Assembly: GCA_948788915.1 (NCBI GenBank)
Contig: CAQFOZ010000059.1
Span: forward strand, 1 to 13,099
Source of the DNA: an uncultured Muribaculaceae bacterium
Lineage (GTDB): Bacteria; Bacteroidota; Bacteroidia; Bacteroidales; Muribaculaceae
DNA length: 13,099 nucleotides
Direction: 5' to 3'
A program made the position numbers and the translations under genes. This document shows, piece by piece, positions 1-5,962 of the stretch. The notes beneath the pieces are model-generated. The model had not been told where the DNA came from and did no database searches. It saw only the letters and a list, made by a program, of their open reading frames with translations. The stretch's first letter is position 1. Each line of letters begins with the position of its first letter.

Positions 1-135
1 ATTGAAAATATACCTCAAAATGAGTTCGTTTTGAAAATTTATCATGGCGACACGAACGGCAATTACAATAAAACGACTCCAAAGTATGAAGGAAGAATAA
101 ATCCGATAGAAGGCAAAATAATCATACCGTACTAA
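1..135 (+). CDS. 3' end of an unrecognised protein (partial)
   Basis: Frame 1 is open from the window edge to a TAA at 133-135 and gives 44 residues ending in GKIIIPY. The residues look like real protein: mixed polar and hydrophobic, with several Gly/Asn turns (HGDTNGNYN) and alternating beta-like stretches. The start and most of the gene lie outside the window, so I cannot assign a family. A GC-rich inverted repeat follows 41 bp after the stop, which fits the end of a transcription unit. It could also be an out-of-frame relic; only the upstream sequence would settle that. Confidence 0.5.
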   Translation: MENIPQNEFVLKIYHGDTNGNYNKTTPKYEGRINPIEGKIIIPY

Positions 136-176
136 TTGAGATTATAATAAGATACTAAATTATTCTCTAATTTTTA

Positions 177-198
177 CCCTCGGCAGATTTGTCGGGGG
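177..198 (+). terminator. Candidate terminator hairpin after the first partial gene
   Basis: CCCTCGGCA (177-185) pairs with TGTCGGGGG (190-198) around a GATT loop: nine pairs, two of them G-U. Only a weak T-rich tail (TTATT) follows, so an intrinsic terminator for the gene ending at 135 is plausible but not strong. Confidence 0.4.
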
Positions 199-302
199 TT
201 ATTGGCACAAATATATACAAACATTAGCACTGAACAAGGTTCTAATATTAGATGCCTCCGAATCTGAACCGTCGGCTTATGTCAGGATTGCTCACGCAGT
301 CC

Positions 303-418
303 GGTTGTGGCTTTTCTGTATATCGGGGAGGCCATCTTCTTCTGATGCGTACCTGAGCCTTGTGGGCCAGATTCGCATAGGTTAAAAAAAGCCCCCATCG
401 ATATGAAAGCCACAGAAC
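303..418. repeat. Nested imperfect inverted repeat, possible structured RNA or small non-autonomous element
   Basis: Outer stem: GTGGCTTT (307-314) pairs with AAAGCCAC (406-413), continued inward by TATCG (321-325) with CGATA (399-403) and by GGG (326-328) with CCC (394-396). Outward, GTT may pair with AAC past a two-base bulge. Inside, ATGCG (345-349) pairs with CGCAT (374-378). At the tip, CTG(a)GCC (353-359) pairs with GGCCAG (365-370) around a TTGTG loop. To the left, AACCG (267-271) is complementary to CGGTT (302-306). The strand is unknown. The stacked arrangement is unlikely by chance, but no known RNA family is recognised. Confidence 0.5.
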
Positions 419-508
419 AACATATAAATAGGTCAAGACAAGCTCGCCAATCCTCCTATCATTTATGCATAATTTTTAATCGCGATAAGTAGCTTAATAT
501 CAGTATGA

Positions 509-543
509 ACATCTCCTAAAAGATGTACTAATGATGTACTAAT
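509..543. repeat. Hairpin joined to a perfect 11-bp tandem duplication
   Basis: GATGTACTAAT occurs twice in direct tandem (522-532 and 533-543) with no mismatch. Immediately before it, ACATCT (509-514) pairs with AGATGT (521-526) around a 6-nt loop. The second copy of GATGT (533-537) could pair with the same left arm, giving two alternative hairpins. It may be a binding-site pair, an alternative-pairing RNA, or a chance duplication. Confidence 0.45.
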
Positions 544-672
544 GACGGGAAATGGAGTAAGAGAGAGAAAGCATTTTGCGAATAATTAACGATTGTTGGG
601 GATTTTTAATTGCAGCAATTTTCGTTGATTTACCGCTTTGAAGGGGTATTGGTGCTTTATGGTGAGGATGCG

Positions 673-748
673 GAGCTGAGGAAAAGAGAAATTGTTGGAG
701 TTGGCTGAATAGGGAATGGCCTTATGGCCTTCTCTTTTTCCCCAGCTC
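673..748. other. Long imperfect stem enclosing a terminator-like hairpin
   Basis: GAGCTGAGGAAAAGAGAA (673-690) is almost fully complementary to 730-748, with one A/C mismatch and one bulged T, about 17 pairs. Inside lies GGCC-TTAT-GGCC (718-729). With GAA (714-716) and TTC (730-732) this inner hairpin extends to seven pairs and is followed by TCTTTTT (733-739), which reads as a + strand intrinsic terminator. The T run and the lower inner stem overlap the outer 3' arm, so the extended inner hairpin and the full outer stem are partly exclusive. No + strand gene lies just downstream. Confidence 0.45.
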
Positions 749-803
749 AATATTTAGAGATGAAAACAAGTATAGACAGTTATGGATGTATATCATAGGA
801 TTA

Positions 804-821
804 GACCATACTTAAATGGTC
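804..821 (-). terminator. Candidate weak terminator downstream of the acetyltransferase
   Basis: GACCAT (804-809) and ATGGTC (816-821) are perfect inverted repeats around a 6-nt loop, 31 bp beyond the acetyltransferase stop codon on the minus strand. No T run follows in that direction, so it may only be a stabilising 3' hairpin. Confidence 0.25.
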
Positions 822-851
822 AATACAACCATGCTTATTATGCGATTCAAT

Positions 852-1418
852 TCAGTCTATTACCCTAATTAATTTTGCAGGTACGCCGCCTGCTATTGTG
901 CGGGGTGCAACATCTTTTGTAACCACAGCTCCTGCCGCGACAATAGCACCATCGCCGATTGTCACACCGGGAGTGATCGTTACATTCGCGCCAATCCATA
1001 CGTCTTTGCCAATATGGATAGGTTTGAAAGTCATGGATCCACGTTTTTCCGGCAAAGGGTCATGATTTATTGTCGCCATCACACAGTTGTGTCCGATAAG
1101 CGAACCATTGCCGATGAATATCCCTCCCTGGTCCTGAAATTTGCAGCCCATATTTATAAATACATTCTTACCTATATGCAGATTCTTTCCGTAATCTGAA
1201 TATATCGGAGGAAACAAGCCGACAGTGCTGTCTATCTGCTCGCCTGTCAGTTCTGACAACAATTCCCGCAATGCTTCAGGGGAATGATACCGATTATTGA
1301 TTTCCATAGTTATGCGTATAGCTTCCTGCGACGCCGTATGCATGAACAGATGCTCCTGAGAACCGTCAATCACGGTGCCGTGAACGGCTATATAGTCGTT
1401 GTATTCCTGTGCTGTCAT
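852..1418 (-). CDS. Hexapeptide-repeat sugar O-acetyltransferase (maltose/galactoside acetyltransferase type)
   Basis: This 188-residue protein has the length and layout of the LacA/Maa/NodL family, which moves acetyl from acetyl-CoA to a sugar hydroxyl and works as a cytoplasmic trimer. An N-terminal helical cap (about 1-60, with HLFMHTASQE) precedes a left-handed beta helix of imperfect [LIV]-G-x-x-x-x repeats (about 79-170: IGKNVFI, IGNGSLI, IGKDVWIGANVTI, IGDGAIV). The expected catalytic histidine is His119 in ATINHD, and the C terminus GGVPAKLIR is typical of the family. It starts 3 nt after the AraC-type regulator stops, so the two are cotranscribed. The natural acceptor sugar cannot be read from sequence. 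Its separation from the polysaccharide operon argues against a dedicated role there. Confidence in the family is high, in the substrate low. Confidence 0.93.
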   Translation of the reverse strand: MTAQEYNDYIAVHGTVIDGSQEHLFMHTASQEAIRITMEINNRYHSPEALRELLSELTGEQIDSTVGLFPPIYSDYGKNLHIGKNVFINMGCKFQDQGGIFIGNGSLIGHNCVMATINHDPLPEKRGSMTFKPIHIGKDVWIGANVTITPGVTIGDGAIVAAGAVVTKDVAPRTIAGGVPAKLIRVID

Positions 1419-1421
1419 TTT

Positions 1422-2336
1422 TCAATTATTGGATAAAAATTCATTTCTAAAGACACTCGGACTTTTCCCTGTGATGCGCTTGAACAGCCGTGTAAAATGT
1501 TGTGGATACTGAAATCCAAGGTCGTATGCAATGACGCTGATGTCATTGTCTGTGGCGGCAAGTCTCCGTTTTGCTTCGGCAATGAGTTTGAGAGTAATGA
1601 TTTCCTGCGGAGTATTTCCGGTTTCCCGTTTTATGAGGTCTCCAAAATAACCCGGTGTGAGATTTGCTTTTTCAGCAAAATATGACACTTTCGGCACTTC
1701 ATCCAATGTCTTGCCAGCGGAATATATGTCTGTCAGCTCCTTTTCAAAAGCGGCCACGACCGACGAATTTACGTTATGACGCGTGAGGAACTGTCGGTCA
1801 TAGAAACGGCTTAGATATTCCAACAATACTTGAATATTAGCTGAAATCAAATCGGTGGAATGGCTGTCTATCGGATATTCTATTTCATCTCTGATTTTTC
1901 CCAGACAGTCCATAAAAATATTTTTTTCTTTTTCCGACAAATGCAAGGCTTCCCTTTGGGAATATCTGAAATAGCCGAAATTGTTTATTTTTCCGGCAAG
2001 CGAGGTTCCGCATATCAGGTCGGGATGAAACATGAGCCCCACGACATCCGGAGCAAGAGGCTCGTCGGTGCTGTCAACATCTATTATCTGCCCCGGGCTG
2101 AAACATACGATTGTCCCTTCCTGATAGTCGTAGTATTCGCGTCCATATTTCAAGGAGCAGTTTACACCATTTTTCAGATACAAGGCATAAACGCCATAGT
2201 TCATTCTTAGCCTGTCAAAACGCTTTGTCGCTTTTTTCAGGTCAATGACCGTTACAAGCGGATGGGAGGTTGTGAGACCATATAATTTATTATATGCGTC
2301 TATTGTGTTCAGATTGAGAGTGTCCATTGTTTCCAT
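1422..2336 (-). CDS. AraC/XylS-family transcriptional regulator
   Basis: This is a 304-residue AraC-type activator. The N-terminal half (about 25-180) is the ligand-sensing, cupin-like region. The C-terminal domain (about 200-300) carries both helix-turn-helix units: VSYFAEKANLTPGYFGDLIK (217-236) and a second at about 265-297 with ISVIAYDLGF and HFTRLFKRITGKSP. The end RNEF is usual for the family. The gene is divergent from the flavodoxin operon across 131 bp that contains a palindrome, which suggests it controls that operon and perhaps itself. Regulators of this type often sit next to flavodoxin and alpha/beta hydrolase genes, but the ligand is not evident. The start at 2336 lies only 4 bp from a promoter-like TAATTTTG on the same strand. 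The Met at codon 4 (2327) is therefore an equally good start, or the mRNA is close to leaderless. Confidence 0.95.
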   Translation of the reverse strand: METMDTLNLNTIDAYNKLYGLTTSHPLVTVIDLKKATKRFDRLRMNYGVYALYLKNGVNCSLKYGREYYDYQEGTIVCFSPGQIIDVDSTDEPLAPDVVGLMFHPDLICGTSLAGKINNFGYFRYSQREALHLSEKEKNIFMDCLGKIRDEIEYPIDSHSTDLISANIQVLLEYLSRFYDRQFLTRHNVNSSVVAAFEKELTDIYSAGKTLDEVPKVSYFAEKANLTPGYFGDLIKRETGNTPQEIITLKLIAEAKRRLAATDNDISVIAYDLGFQYPQHFTRLFKRITGKSPSVFRNEFLSNN

Positions 2337-2340
2337 ATTG

Positions 2341-2348
2341 CAAAATTA
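2341..2348 (-). promoter_or_regulatory. Bacteroidales -7 box for the AraC-type regulator
   Basis: On the minus strand 2348-2341 reads TAATTTTG, an exact match to the Bacteroidetes TAnnTTTG -7 element. No TTTG -33 box is seen about 20 nt upstream. The expected transcription start falls at or next to the annotated ATG at 2336. Confidence 0.5.
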
Positions 2349-2397
2349 ATCATTAAAATCCATGTTTTCATCATTATCCCGATAGATGGTAGACTTC

Positions 2398-2411
2398 ACC
2401 ACAATAGTGGT
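2398..2411. promoter_or_regulatory. Perfect palindrome, candidate operator between divergent genes
   Basis: ACCAC-AATA-GTGGT (2398-2411) is a perfect 5-bp inverted repeat with a 4-bp spacer. It ends 23 bp upstream of the -7 box for the flavodoxin operon, so it overlaps the -33 zone where an activator could stand in for a missing -33 box. The AraC-type product is the obvious candidate binder, although AraC proteins more often use direct repeats. Confidence 0.4.
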
Positions 2412-2434
2412 ATGCATGACTGACGGATGCTGTC

Positions 2435-2442
2435 TAATTTTG
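2435..2442 (+). promoter_or_regulatory. Bacteroidales -7 box for the flavodoxin operon
   Basis: TAATTTTG at 2435-2442 matches TAnnTTTG exactly and places the transcription start near 2448, about 20 nt before the flavodoxin ATG. A -33 TTTG is not present at the usual spacing, as expected for an activator-dependent promoter. Confidence 0.55.
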
Positions 2443-2467
2443 CACTTGTAATAACATCCCAAAGAAT

Positions 2468-3058
2468 ATGAGAACAAGATTAAACACCATTATCACAGCA
2501 GTTTTATTGCTGGCGATGCTCATTCCCTTCGCTTCCTGTTCGGCAAAAAGCTCTTCAGGGAACGCTCCTAAACAAGAAACAGTGAACTCGAAAATACTTG
2601 TGGCATATTTTTCAGCGCAGGGACACACGAAAGCCGTAGCTGAAAAAATCTCGTCCATTACAGGTGGTGAACTTTTTGAAATAACCCCGATGAATATATA
2701 TACTGAAGAAGACCTTGACGGTTGGAATGAGATCGCACGCGGCACACGCGAATCTAAAGACCGCAGCACGCGTCCTGAAATTGCTAATAATGTCGACAAC
2801 TTTGAACGATATGATACTATCTATCTCGGTTTCCCGATATGGTGGTTTACCGCTCCTACAATCATCAATACCTTTCTTGAGAGTTATGACACGGAAGGAA
2901 AGACAATAGTCCCATTTGCGACATCAGGTGGCAGCAGCTACGGTGATACCGAAAAAGACTTGCGTGTTTCTGCTCCAAAAGCTGTATTCAAACCCGGAAA
3001 GGTTCTTAACGGCATGGATGAGCAACAGATAAGACAATGGATTAAAAGTCTTAAGTAA
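2468..3058 (+). CDS. Lipoprotein flavodoxin (flavodoxin-like fold)
   Basis: This 196-residue protein has a type II signal peptide (hydrophobic 8-20, lipobox FASC with lipidation at Cys24), a Ser/Lys linker, and then a complete flavodoxin domain from about residue 42. The FMN phosphate loop is YFSAQGHTKAVAEK (47-60). Flavin-flanking loops are GFPIWWFTAP (121-130) and FATSGGSSYGD (150-160). Flavodoxins carry one or two electrons on FMN and are normally cytoplasmic. Here the protein should be membrane-anchored outside the cytoplasm, probably in the periplasm. It is the first gene of a + strand operon, 32 nt before an exported cyclophilin-like protein. The electron donor and acceptor are unknown. 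The domain call is firm and the role is open. Confidence 0.93.
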   Translation: MRTRLNTIITAVLLLAMLIPFASCSAKSSSGNAPKQETVNSKILVAYFSAQGHTKAVAEKISSITGGELFEITPMNIYTEEDLDGWNEIARGTRESKDRSTRPEIANNVDNFERYDTIYLGFPIWWFTAPTIINTFLESYDTEGKTIVPFATSGGSSYGDTEKDLRVSAPKAVFKPGKVLNGMDEQQIRQWIKSLK

Positions 3059-3090
3059 CCTTCTCCAATTAATATAAAAGCAGAATAATA

Positions 3091-3645
3091 ATGAACAGGA
3101 TTTTTATAGTCAGTTTGATAGTTATGTGCTGTTCTTTATCCCTATTGGCACAGAACTCTGTGTATATCACAATCGGTGGCAGAAGCGAAACAATCACATT
3201 AGTCAATAACGATGCTACCCGAAGATTGCTGGAGATTCTGGCAAATGGCCCTATGTCAGTATCCCTGAATGATTACGGCGGTTTCGAGAAAGTAGGTTCT
3301 CTACCTATGTCACTCCCCACCTCGGATAGTCGTATCACCACCGAACCCGGCGACGTGATTCTCTATCAAGGAAGAAATCTGGTTATCTTTTATGGTTCGA
3401 ACACATGGAGTTATACCAGACTGGGTAAAATCAATTCATTGTCAGCTAATGAAATCAGGGCATTTCTTGGTAATGGTGCAGTTGAGATTACACTGTCATT
3501 ATCCCCGATGTCTAGGATTGAGAAAATTACAACGGACAATACCAATTCTGATATCGTATATGACCTGAAAGGCAACCGTATAAACGGTCGGCCTCAAGTG
3601 CCGGGGATGTATATAGTCAACGGACGGAAAACAATTATAAAATAA
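3091..3645 (+). CDS. Exported cyclophilin-like-fold protein with a Bacteroidales C-terminal tail
   Basis: A 184-residue protein with a signal peptide (1-20, MCCSLSLLAQ cleavage region). Residues about 22-137 match the bacterial cyclophilin-like domain (DUF-type beta barrel): VYITIGG, LNDYGGFEKVGSLP (59-72), TTEPGDVILYQGRNLVIFYG (83-102) and WSYTRLGKI (106-114). Related domains are often found beside flavodoxin genes, and isomerase activity is not established for them. The last 40 residues (about 143-184) form a separate module, IVYDLKGNRING to GMYIVNGRKTIIK. This resembles the small beta-rich C-terminal tails widespread on secreted Bacteroidales proteins, a fusion that may influence sorting. 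The gene lies 32 nt after the flavodoxin gene and 11 nt before the hydrolase, so it is cotranscribed. The family call is good; the function is unknown. Confidence 0.85.
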   Translation: MNRIFIVSLIVMCCSLSLLAQNSVYITIGGRSETITLVNNDATRRLLEILANGPMSVSLNDYGGFEKVGSLPMSLPTSDSRITTEPGDVILYQGRNLVIFYGSNTWSYTRLGKINSLSANEIRAFLGNGAVEITLSLSPMSRIEKITTDNTNSDIVYDLKGNRINGRPQVPGMYIVNGRKTIIK

Positions 3646-3656
3646 ATACATTCACT

Positions 3657-4730
3657 ATGGCAAACATAAGAACTATTTTTGTGGCTGTCTTCAGTAGCCT
3701 GGCAGTAACCGCGAGTTCACAGACTGACAGCAATCCCAACACGAATATCGGATTCGCGCCGGAAGAAAAGTTGGTCATGACTCAGGAATGGGACAAGACA
3801 TTCCCTAAGAGCGAGAAAGTGAATCACCAAAAAGTGACATTTACCAACCGCTATGGCATCACACTTGCTGCGGATATGTACACTCCGAAAGATATTATCG
3901 GCAAACTCCCGGCAATCGCCGTAAGCGGTCCTTTCGGAGCCGTAAAAGAGCAGTCAAGCGGTATTTATGCCCAACAGCTTGCTGAACGAGGATTTATTAC
4001 CATCGCATTTGATCCGTCTTTTACAGGTGAAAGTGGCGGACATCCACGCAGTGTGGCATCCCCGGATATCAACACCGAGGATTTTTCCGCCGCTGTGGAT
4101 TATCTATCCAATCGTTCAGACGTTAATCCGGAACAGATAGGAATAATCGGTATCTGCGGCTGGGGTGGTTTCGCAATCAATGCCGCGGCCAATGACCCGC
4201 GGATAAAGGCCACCGTTGCCTCTACCATGTATGATATAAGCAGGGGGACCGCCAATGGTTATTTCGATGCCTCTGACAATGCTGATTCACGCAATAAGAT
4301 GCGTAGAGATCTCGCAGCTCAACGAACAGAAGATTATAAACAAAAGGAATATGCGAGAACCGAAATGAATCCCAAGCCTGCGGAAGAAGCACCTCAGTTC
4401 ATCAAGGACTATTATGACTACTATAAGACCAAACGAGGGTTTCACCCACGTTCCATAAATTCGGGAATCGGATGGAACAAGACTTCAACACTCGGTTTCC
4501 TTAATGCGCCTATCCTCGCATACAGTGATGAAATTCAAAGTGCCGTTCTGCTTATTCATGGAGAAAAAGCCCATTCACTTTATTTCAGCGAGGGGGCTTT
4601 CAAGAAACTGAAGGGCAACAATAAGGAACTGATGATTATTCCCGGAGCTGTCCACACAGACCTCTATGACAAGATAGACATTATTCCGTTTGACAAAATT
4701 GAGTTGTTCTTCAAGGAAAACTTAAAATAA
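3657..4730 (+). CDS. Exported alpha/beta hydrolase with a noncanonical nucleophile elbow
   Basis: A 357-residue alpha/beta hydrolase-fold protein with a probable signal peptide (1-21, LAVTASSQ). The core starts near residue 58 (VTFTNRYGITLAADMYTP). It shows the oxyanion-side loop SGPFGAVKEQSSG (90-102) and a probable catalytic histidine, His333, in PGAVHTDLYD. The strand-5 elbow, where Sm-x-Ser-x-Sm is expected, reads IIGICGWGGFA (163-173): Trp169 stands at the usual serine position, and Cys167 is the only nucleophilic residue in the turn. I recall GICGWGG as recurrent in this YcjY/DltE-like branch, so it is probably a family property rather than damage. The gene follows the cyclophilin-like gene by 11 nt and precedes a lipoprotein hydrolase fragment by 7 nt. 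The substrate is unknown. It could be a thiol-dependent enzyme or a non-catalytic member. Confidence 0.88.
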   Translation: MANIRTIFVAVFSSLAVTASSQTDSNPNTNIGFAPEEKLVMTQEWDKTFPKSEKVNHQKVTFTNRYGITLAADMYTPKDIIGKLPAIAVSGPFGAVKEQSSGIYAQQLAERGFITIAFDPSFTGESGGHPRSVASPDINTEDFSAAVDYLSNRSDVNPEQIGIIGICGWGGFAINAAANDPRIKATVASTMYDISRGTANGYFDASDNADSRNKMRRDLAAQRTEDYKQKEYARTEMNPKPAEEAPQFIKDYYDYYKTKRGFHPRSINSGIGWNKTSTLGFLNAPILAYSDEIQSAVLLIHGEKAHSLYFSEGAFKKLKGNNKELMIIPGAVHTDLYDKIDIIPFDKIELFFKENLK

Positions 4731-4737
4731 ACGATAT

Positions 4738-5091
4738 ATGCGGCTGTTTCATTACGTCTGGAAGTTAATTACTTCGATTTCCGTTTGTTTATTTTCTGTT
4801 GTAGTCTTGTCTGCTTGTCAGAACCCGGAAAATGTCATACCTATCAATTCTGAAACCACAACAATGTCTTCCCTGACAACTGAAATACAAGTAGATGGAG
4901 CTATTGATAAGCTTTCAGGCGAGCTTTATCGGCTGGAATTATCTTCGGGAGATAAAACTTCTCTTGTTATCTTGATGCATGGATTTATGTCAGATAAAAA
5001 TGACAGAATAATCACAACTGTTGCATCTGAACTGCAAAAAAAGAAATTTCCCGAAAACAGGGTGAAACCAACGAACACCCTAATTGACTAA
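4738..5091 (+). pseudogene. Truncated lipoprotein alpha/beta hydrolase
   Basis: The 117-codon frame begins with a clear lipoprotein signal (hydrophobic 9-25, lipobox LSAC, Cys27). It then reads as the first strands of an alpha/beta hydrolase: LVILMHGFMSDKNDRII (76-92), with the HGF oxyanion motif, and helix A ending LQKKKF (99-104). The next strand (normally a [VT]xRFDxxGxGxS-type segment), the nucleophile elbow and the catalytic acid and histidine are all missing. The frame runs through 13 unrelated codons to a TAA/TGA-rich stretch. No other frame resumes the fold after about 5047, so this is a truncation rather than a simple frameshift. It starts 7 nt after the preceding hydrolase. The fragment may still be translated, but it cannot be an active hydrolase. 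The break lies about 100 bp from the end of the polysaccharide operon. Confidence 0.75.
5054..5081 (-). terminator. Candidate terminator for the polysaccharide operon
   Basis: Read on the minus strand, AGGGTG (5081-5076) pairs with CACCCT (5064-5059) across an 11-nt loop, and GTTTTC follows. It lies about 70 bp beyond the last glycosyltransferase stop. The stem is short, the loop is long and the T run is only four bases. Confidence 0.3.
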
Positions 5092-5149
5092 CTACCTAAT
5101 ACTAATTGTGTTTATCTATCTACAAATTTCTCGGTTTTCGTATCGAATA

Positions 5150-5962
5150 TTATTTATGCATAATCCTTCTCTTCCTACTTCGCACAAAATTATCTATTGG
5201 CAAACGTAATTTATAATAACTGATTTCCGCAACCTTGTACGCATAACGGCAACCCTCAAGAATGTAGTTGGAACGGATATTATTTTTCTTATAGGCAGCC
5301 ATGTGGTCTTTTAAAATCTGTCTATGACTTTTTAATCCAGATGTCGAAGCGCCACCAATCCGCATTGTAACGAAATTCTTTTTGATATATTTAGTCGATA
5401 TATTATTCAGATAAATAAATCTCAACAATAACTCAAAATCTGACGCTATTTTATATGACAAATCAAAATTGCCCAAACGATCATAGATAACACGTCTGCA
5501 ATAAAAAGAAGGATGCGCAGGCATAAAGCCCATAATCATCTGCCACCTTCTAAATCTGCGTGAAGAATAATATCTGACCCCGTCTTCGACACTATCTCCG
5601 TCTATATAATGGACATCAGCATATATGGAATCAACATCTTTAATATTGTCAGCGACAATTTGGAGAATATCATCACTGCTGTAGAAGTCGTCACTATTCA
5701 GCATTCCGATTACATCTCCTGTAGCCATATGGATACCCTTGTTCATTGCGTCATATATTCCCATATCCGGCTCACTGATATATTTCAGACGACCTTTATA
5801 TAGGGGTTCAAGTTCCCTGACTATCGACATAGTATCATCCTTGGAAGCTCCGTCTACAATTATATGTTCAATATCCTTATAGGTCTGGTGCAGCACACTC
5901 TCCATGGTGCTCCTTATCGTTCTGCCACTATTCCAGGATGTTGTTATGATCGATATTTTCAT
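5150..5962 (-). CDS. GT2-family glycosyltransferase
   Basis: A 270-residue GT-A fold glycosyltransferase, cytoplasmic or membrane-associated, expected to add one sugar to the lipid-linked repeat unit. The fold is read from SIITTSWNSGRTI (4-16), the nucleotide-binding strand IIVDGASKDDT (34-44), SEPDMGIYDAMNKGI (63-77) and the metal-binding LNSDDF (88-93, a variant DxD). The acceptor half carries PAHPSFY (148-154) and ASDFELLLR (173-181). This pattern resembles the WcaE-like subgroup with SEPDxGIYDAMNKG. The C terminus is very basic (RSRKRRIMHK), which suits peripheral membrane contact. The ATG overlaps the upstream gene's stop as ATGA (4 nt), so translation is probably coupled. It is the last gene of the operon. 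The donor sugar and linkage cannot be deduced. Confidence 0.93.
   Translation of the reverse strand: MKISIITTSWNSGRTIRSTMESVLHQTYKDIEHIIVDGASKDDTMSIVRELEPLYKGRLKYISEPDMGIYDAMNKGIHMATGDVIGMLNSDDFYSSDDILQIVADNIKDVDSIYADVHYIDGDSVEDGVRYYSSRRFRRWQMIMGFMPAHPSFYCRRVIYDRLGNFDLSYKIASDFELLLRFIYLNNISTKYIKKNFVTMRIGGASTSGLKSHRQILKDHMAAYKKNNIRSNYILEGCRYAYKVAEISYYKLRLPIDNFVRSRKRRIMHK

Larger units (their letters stand above)
136..851. other. Long intergenic region without a convincing gene, rich in inverted repeats
   Basis: No credible protein gene is seen here on either strand. The only ORF of any size (248-436, minus strand, 62 codons) is Arg- and Trp-rich, matches no family I know, and lies across a nested inverted repeat, so I treat it as spurious. 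The region does hold several secondary-structure signals: a nested fold at 303-418, a hairpin plus tandem repeat at 509-543, an AATTGC-A-GCAATT palindrome at 608-620, a long imperfect stem at 673-748, and a perfect GACCAT/ATGGTC hairpin at 804-821. It could be a remnant of a mobile element, a conserved extragenic repeat, or one or more structured RNAs. Confidence 0.6.

Noticed and set aside
248..436. Minus-strand ORF of 62 codons rich in Arg and Trp
   Set aside because: It matches no family I know, lies across the nested inverted repeat at 303-418, and its composition looks like translated structured DNA. I describe the region as a repeat instead.
500..760. Retron, group II intron or diversity-generating element behind the intergenic structures
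   Set aside because: No reverse transcriptase, domain-V-like hairpin or template/variable repeat pair is found anywhere in the window.
1860..2210. + strand ORF of 116 codons
   Set aside because: It lies wholly antisense inside the AraC-type gene, whose two helix-turn-helix units are clear.
5047..5150. Simple frameshift restoring the truncated hydrolase
   Set aside because: None of the three + frames after 5047 resumes an alpha/beta hydrolase sequence, so the 3' part is missing rather than shifted.
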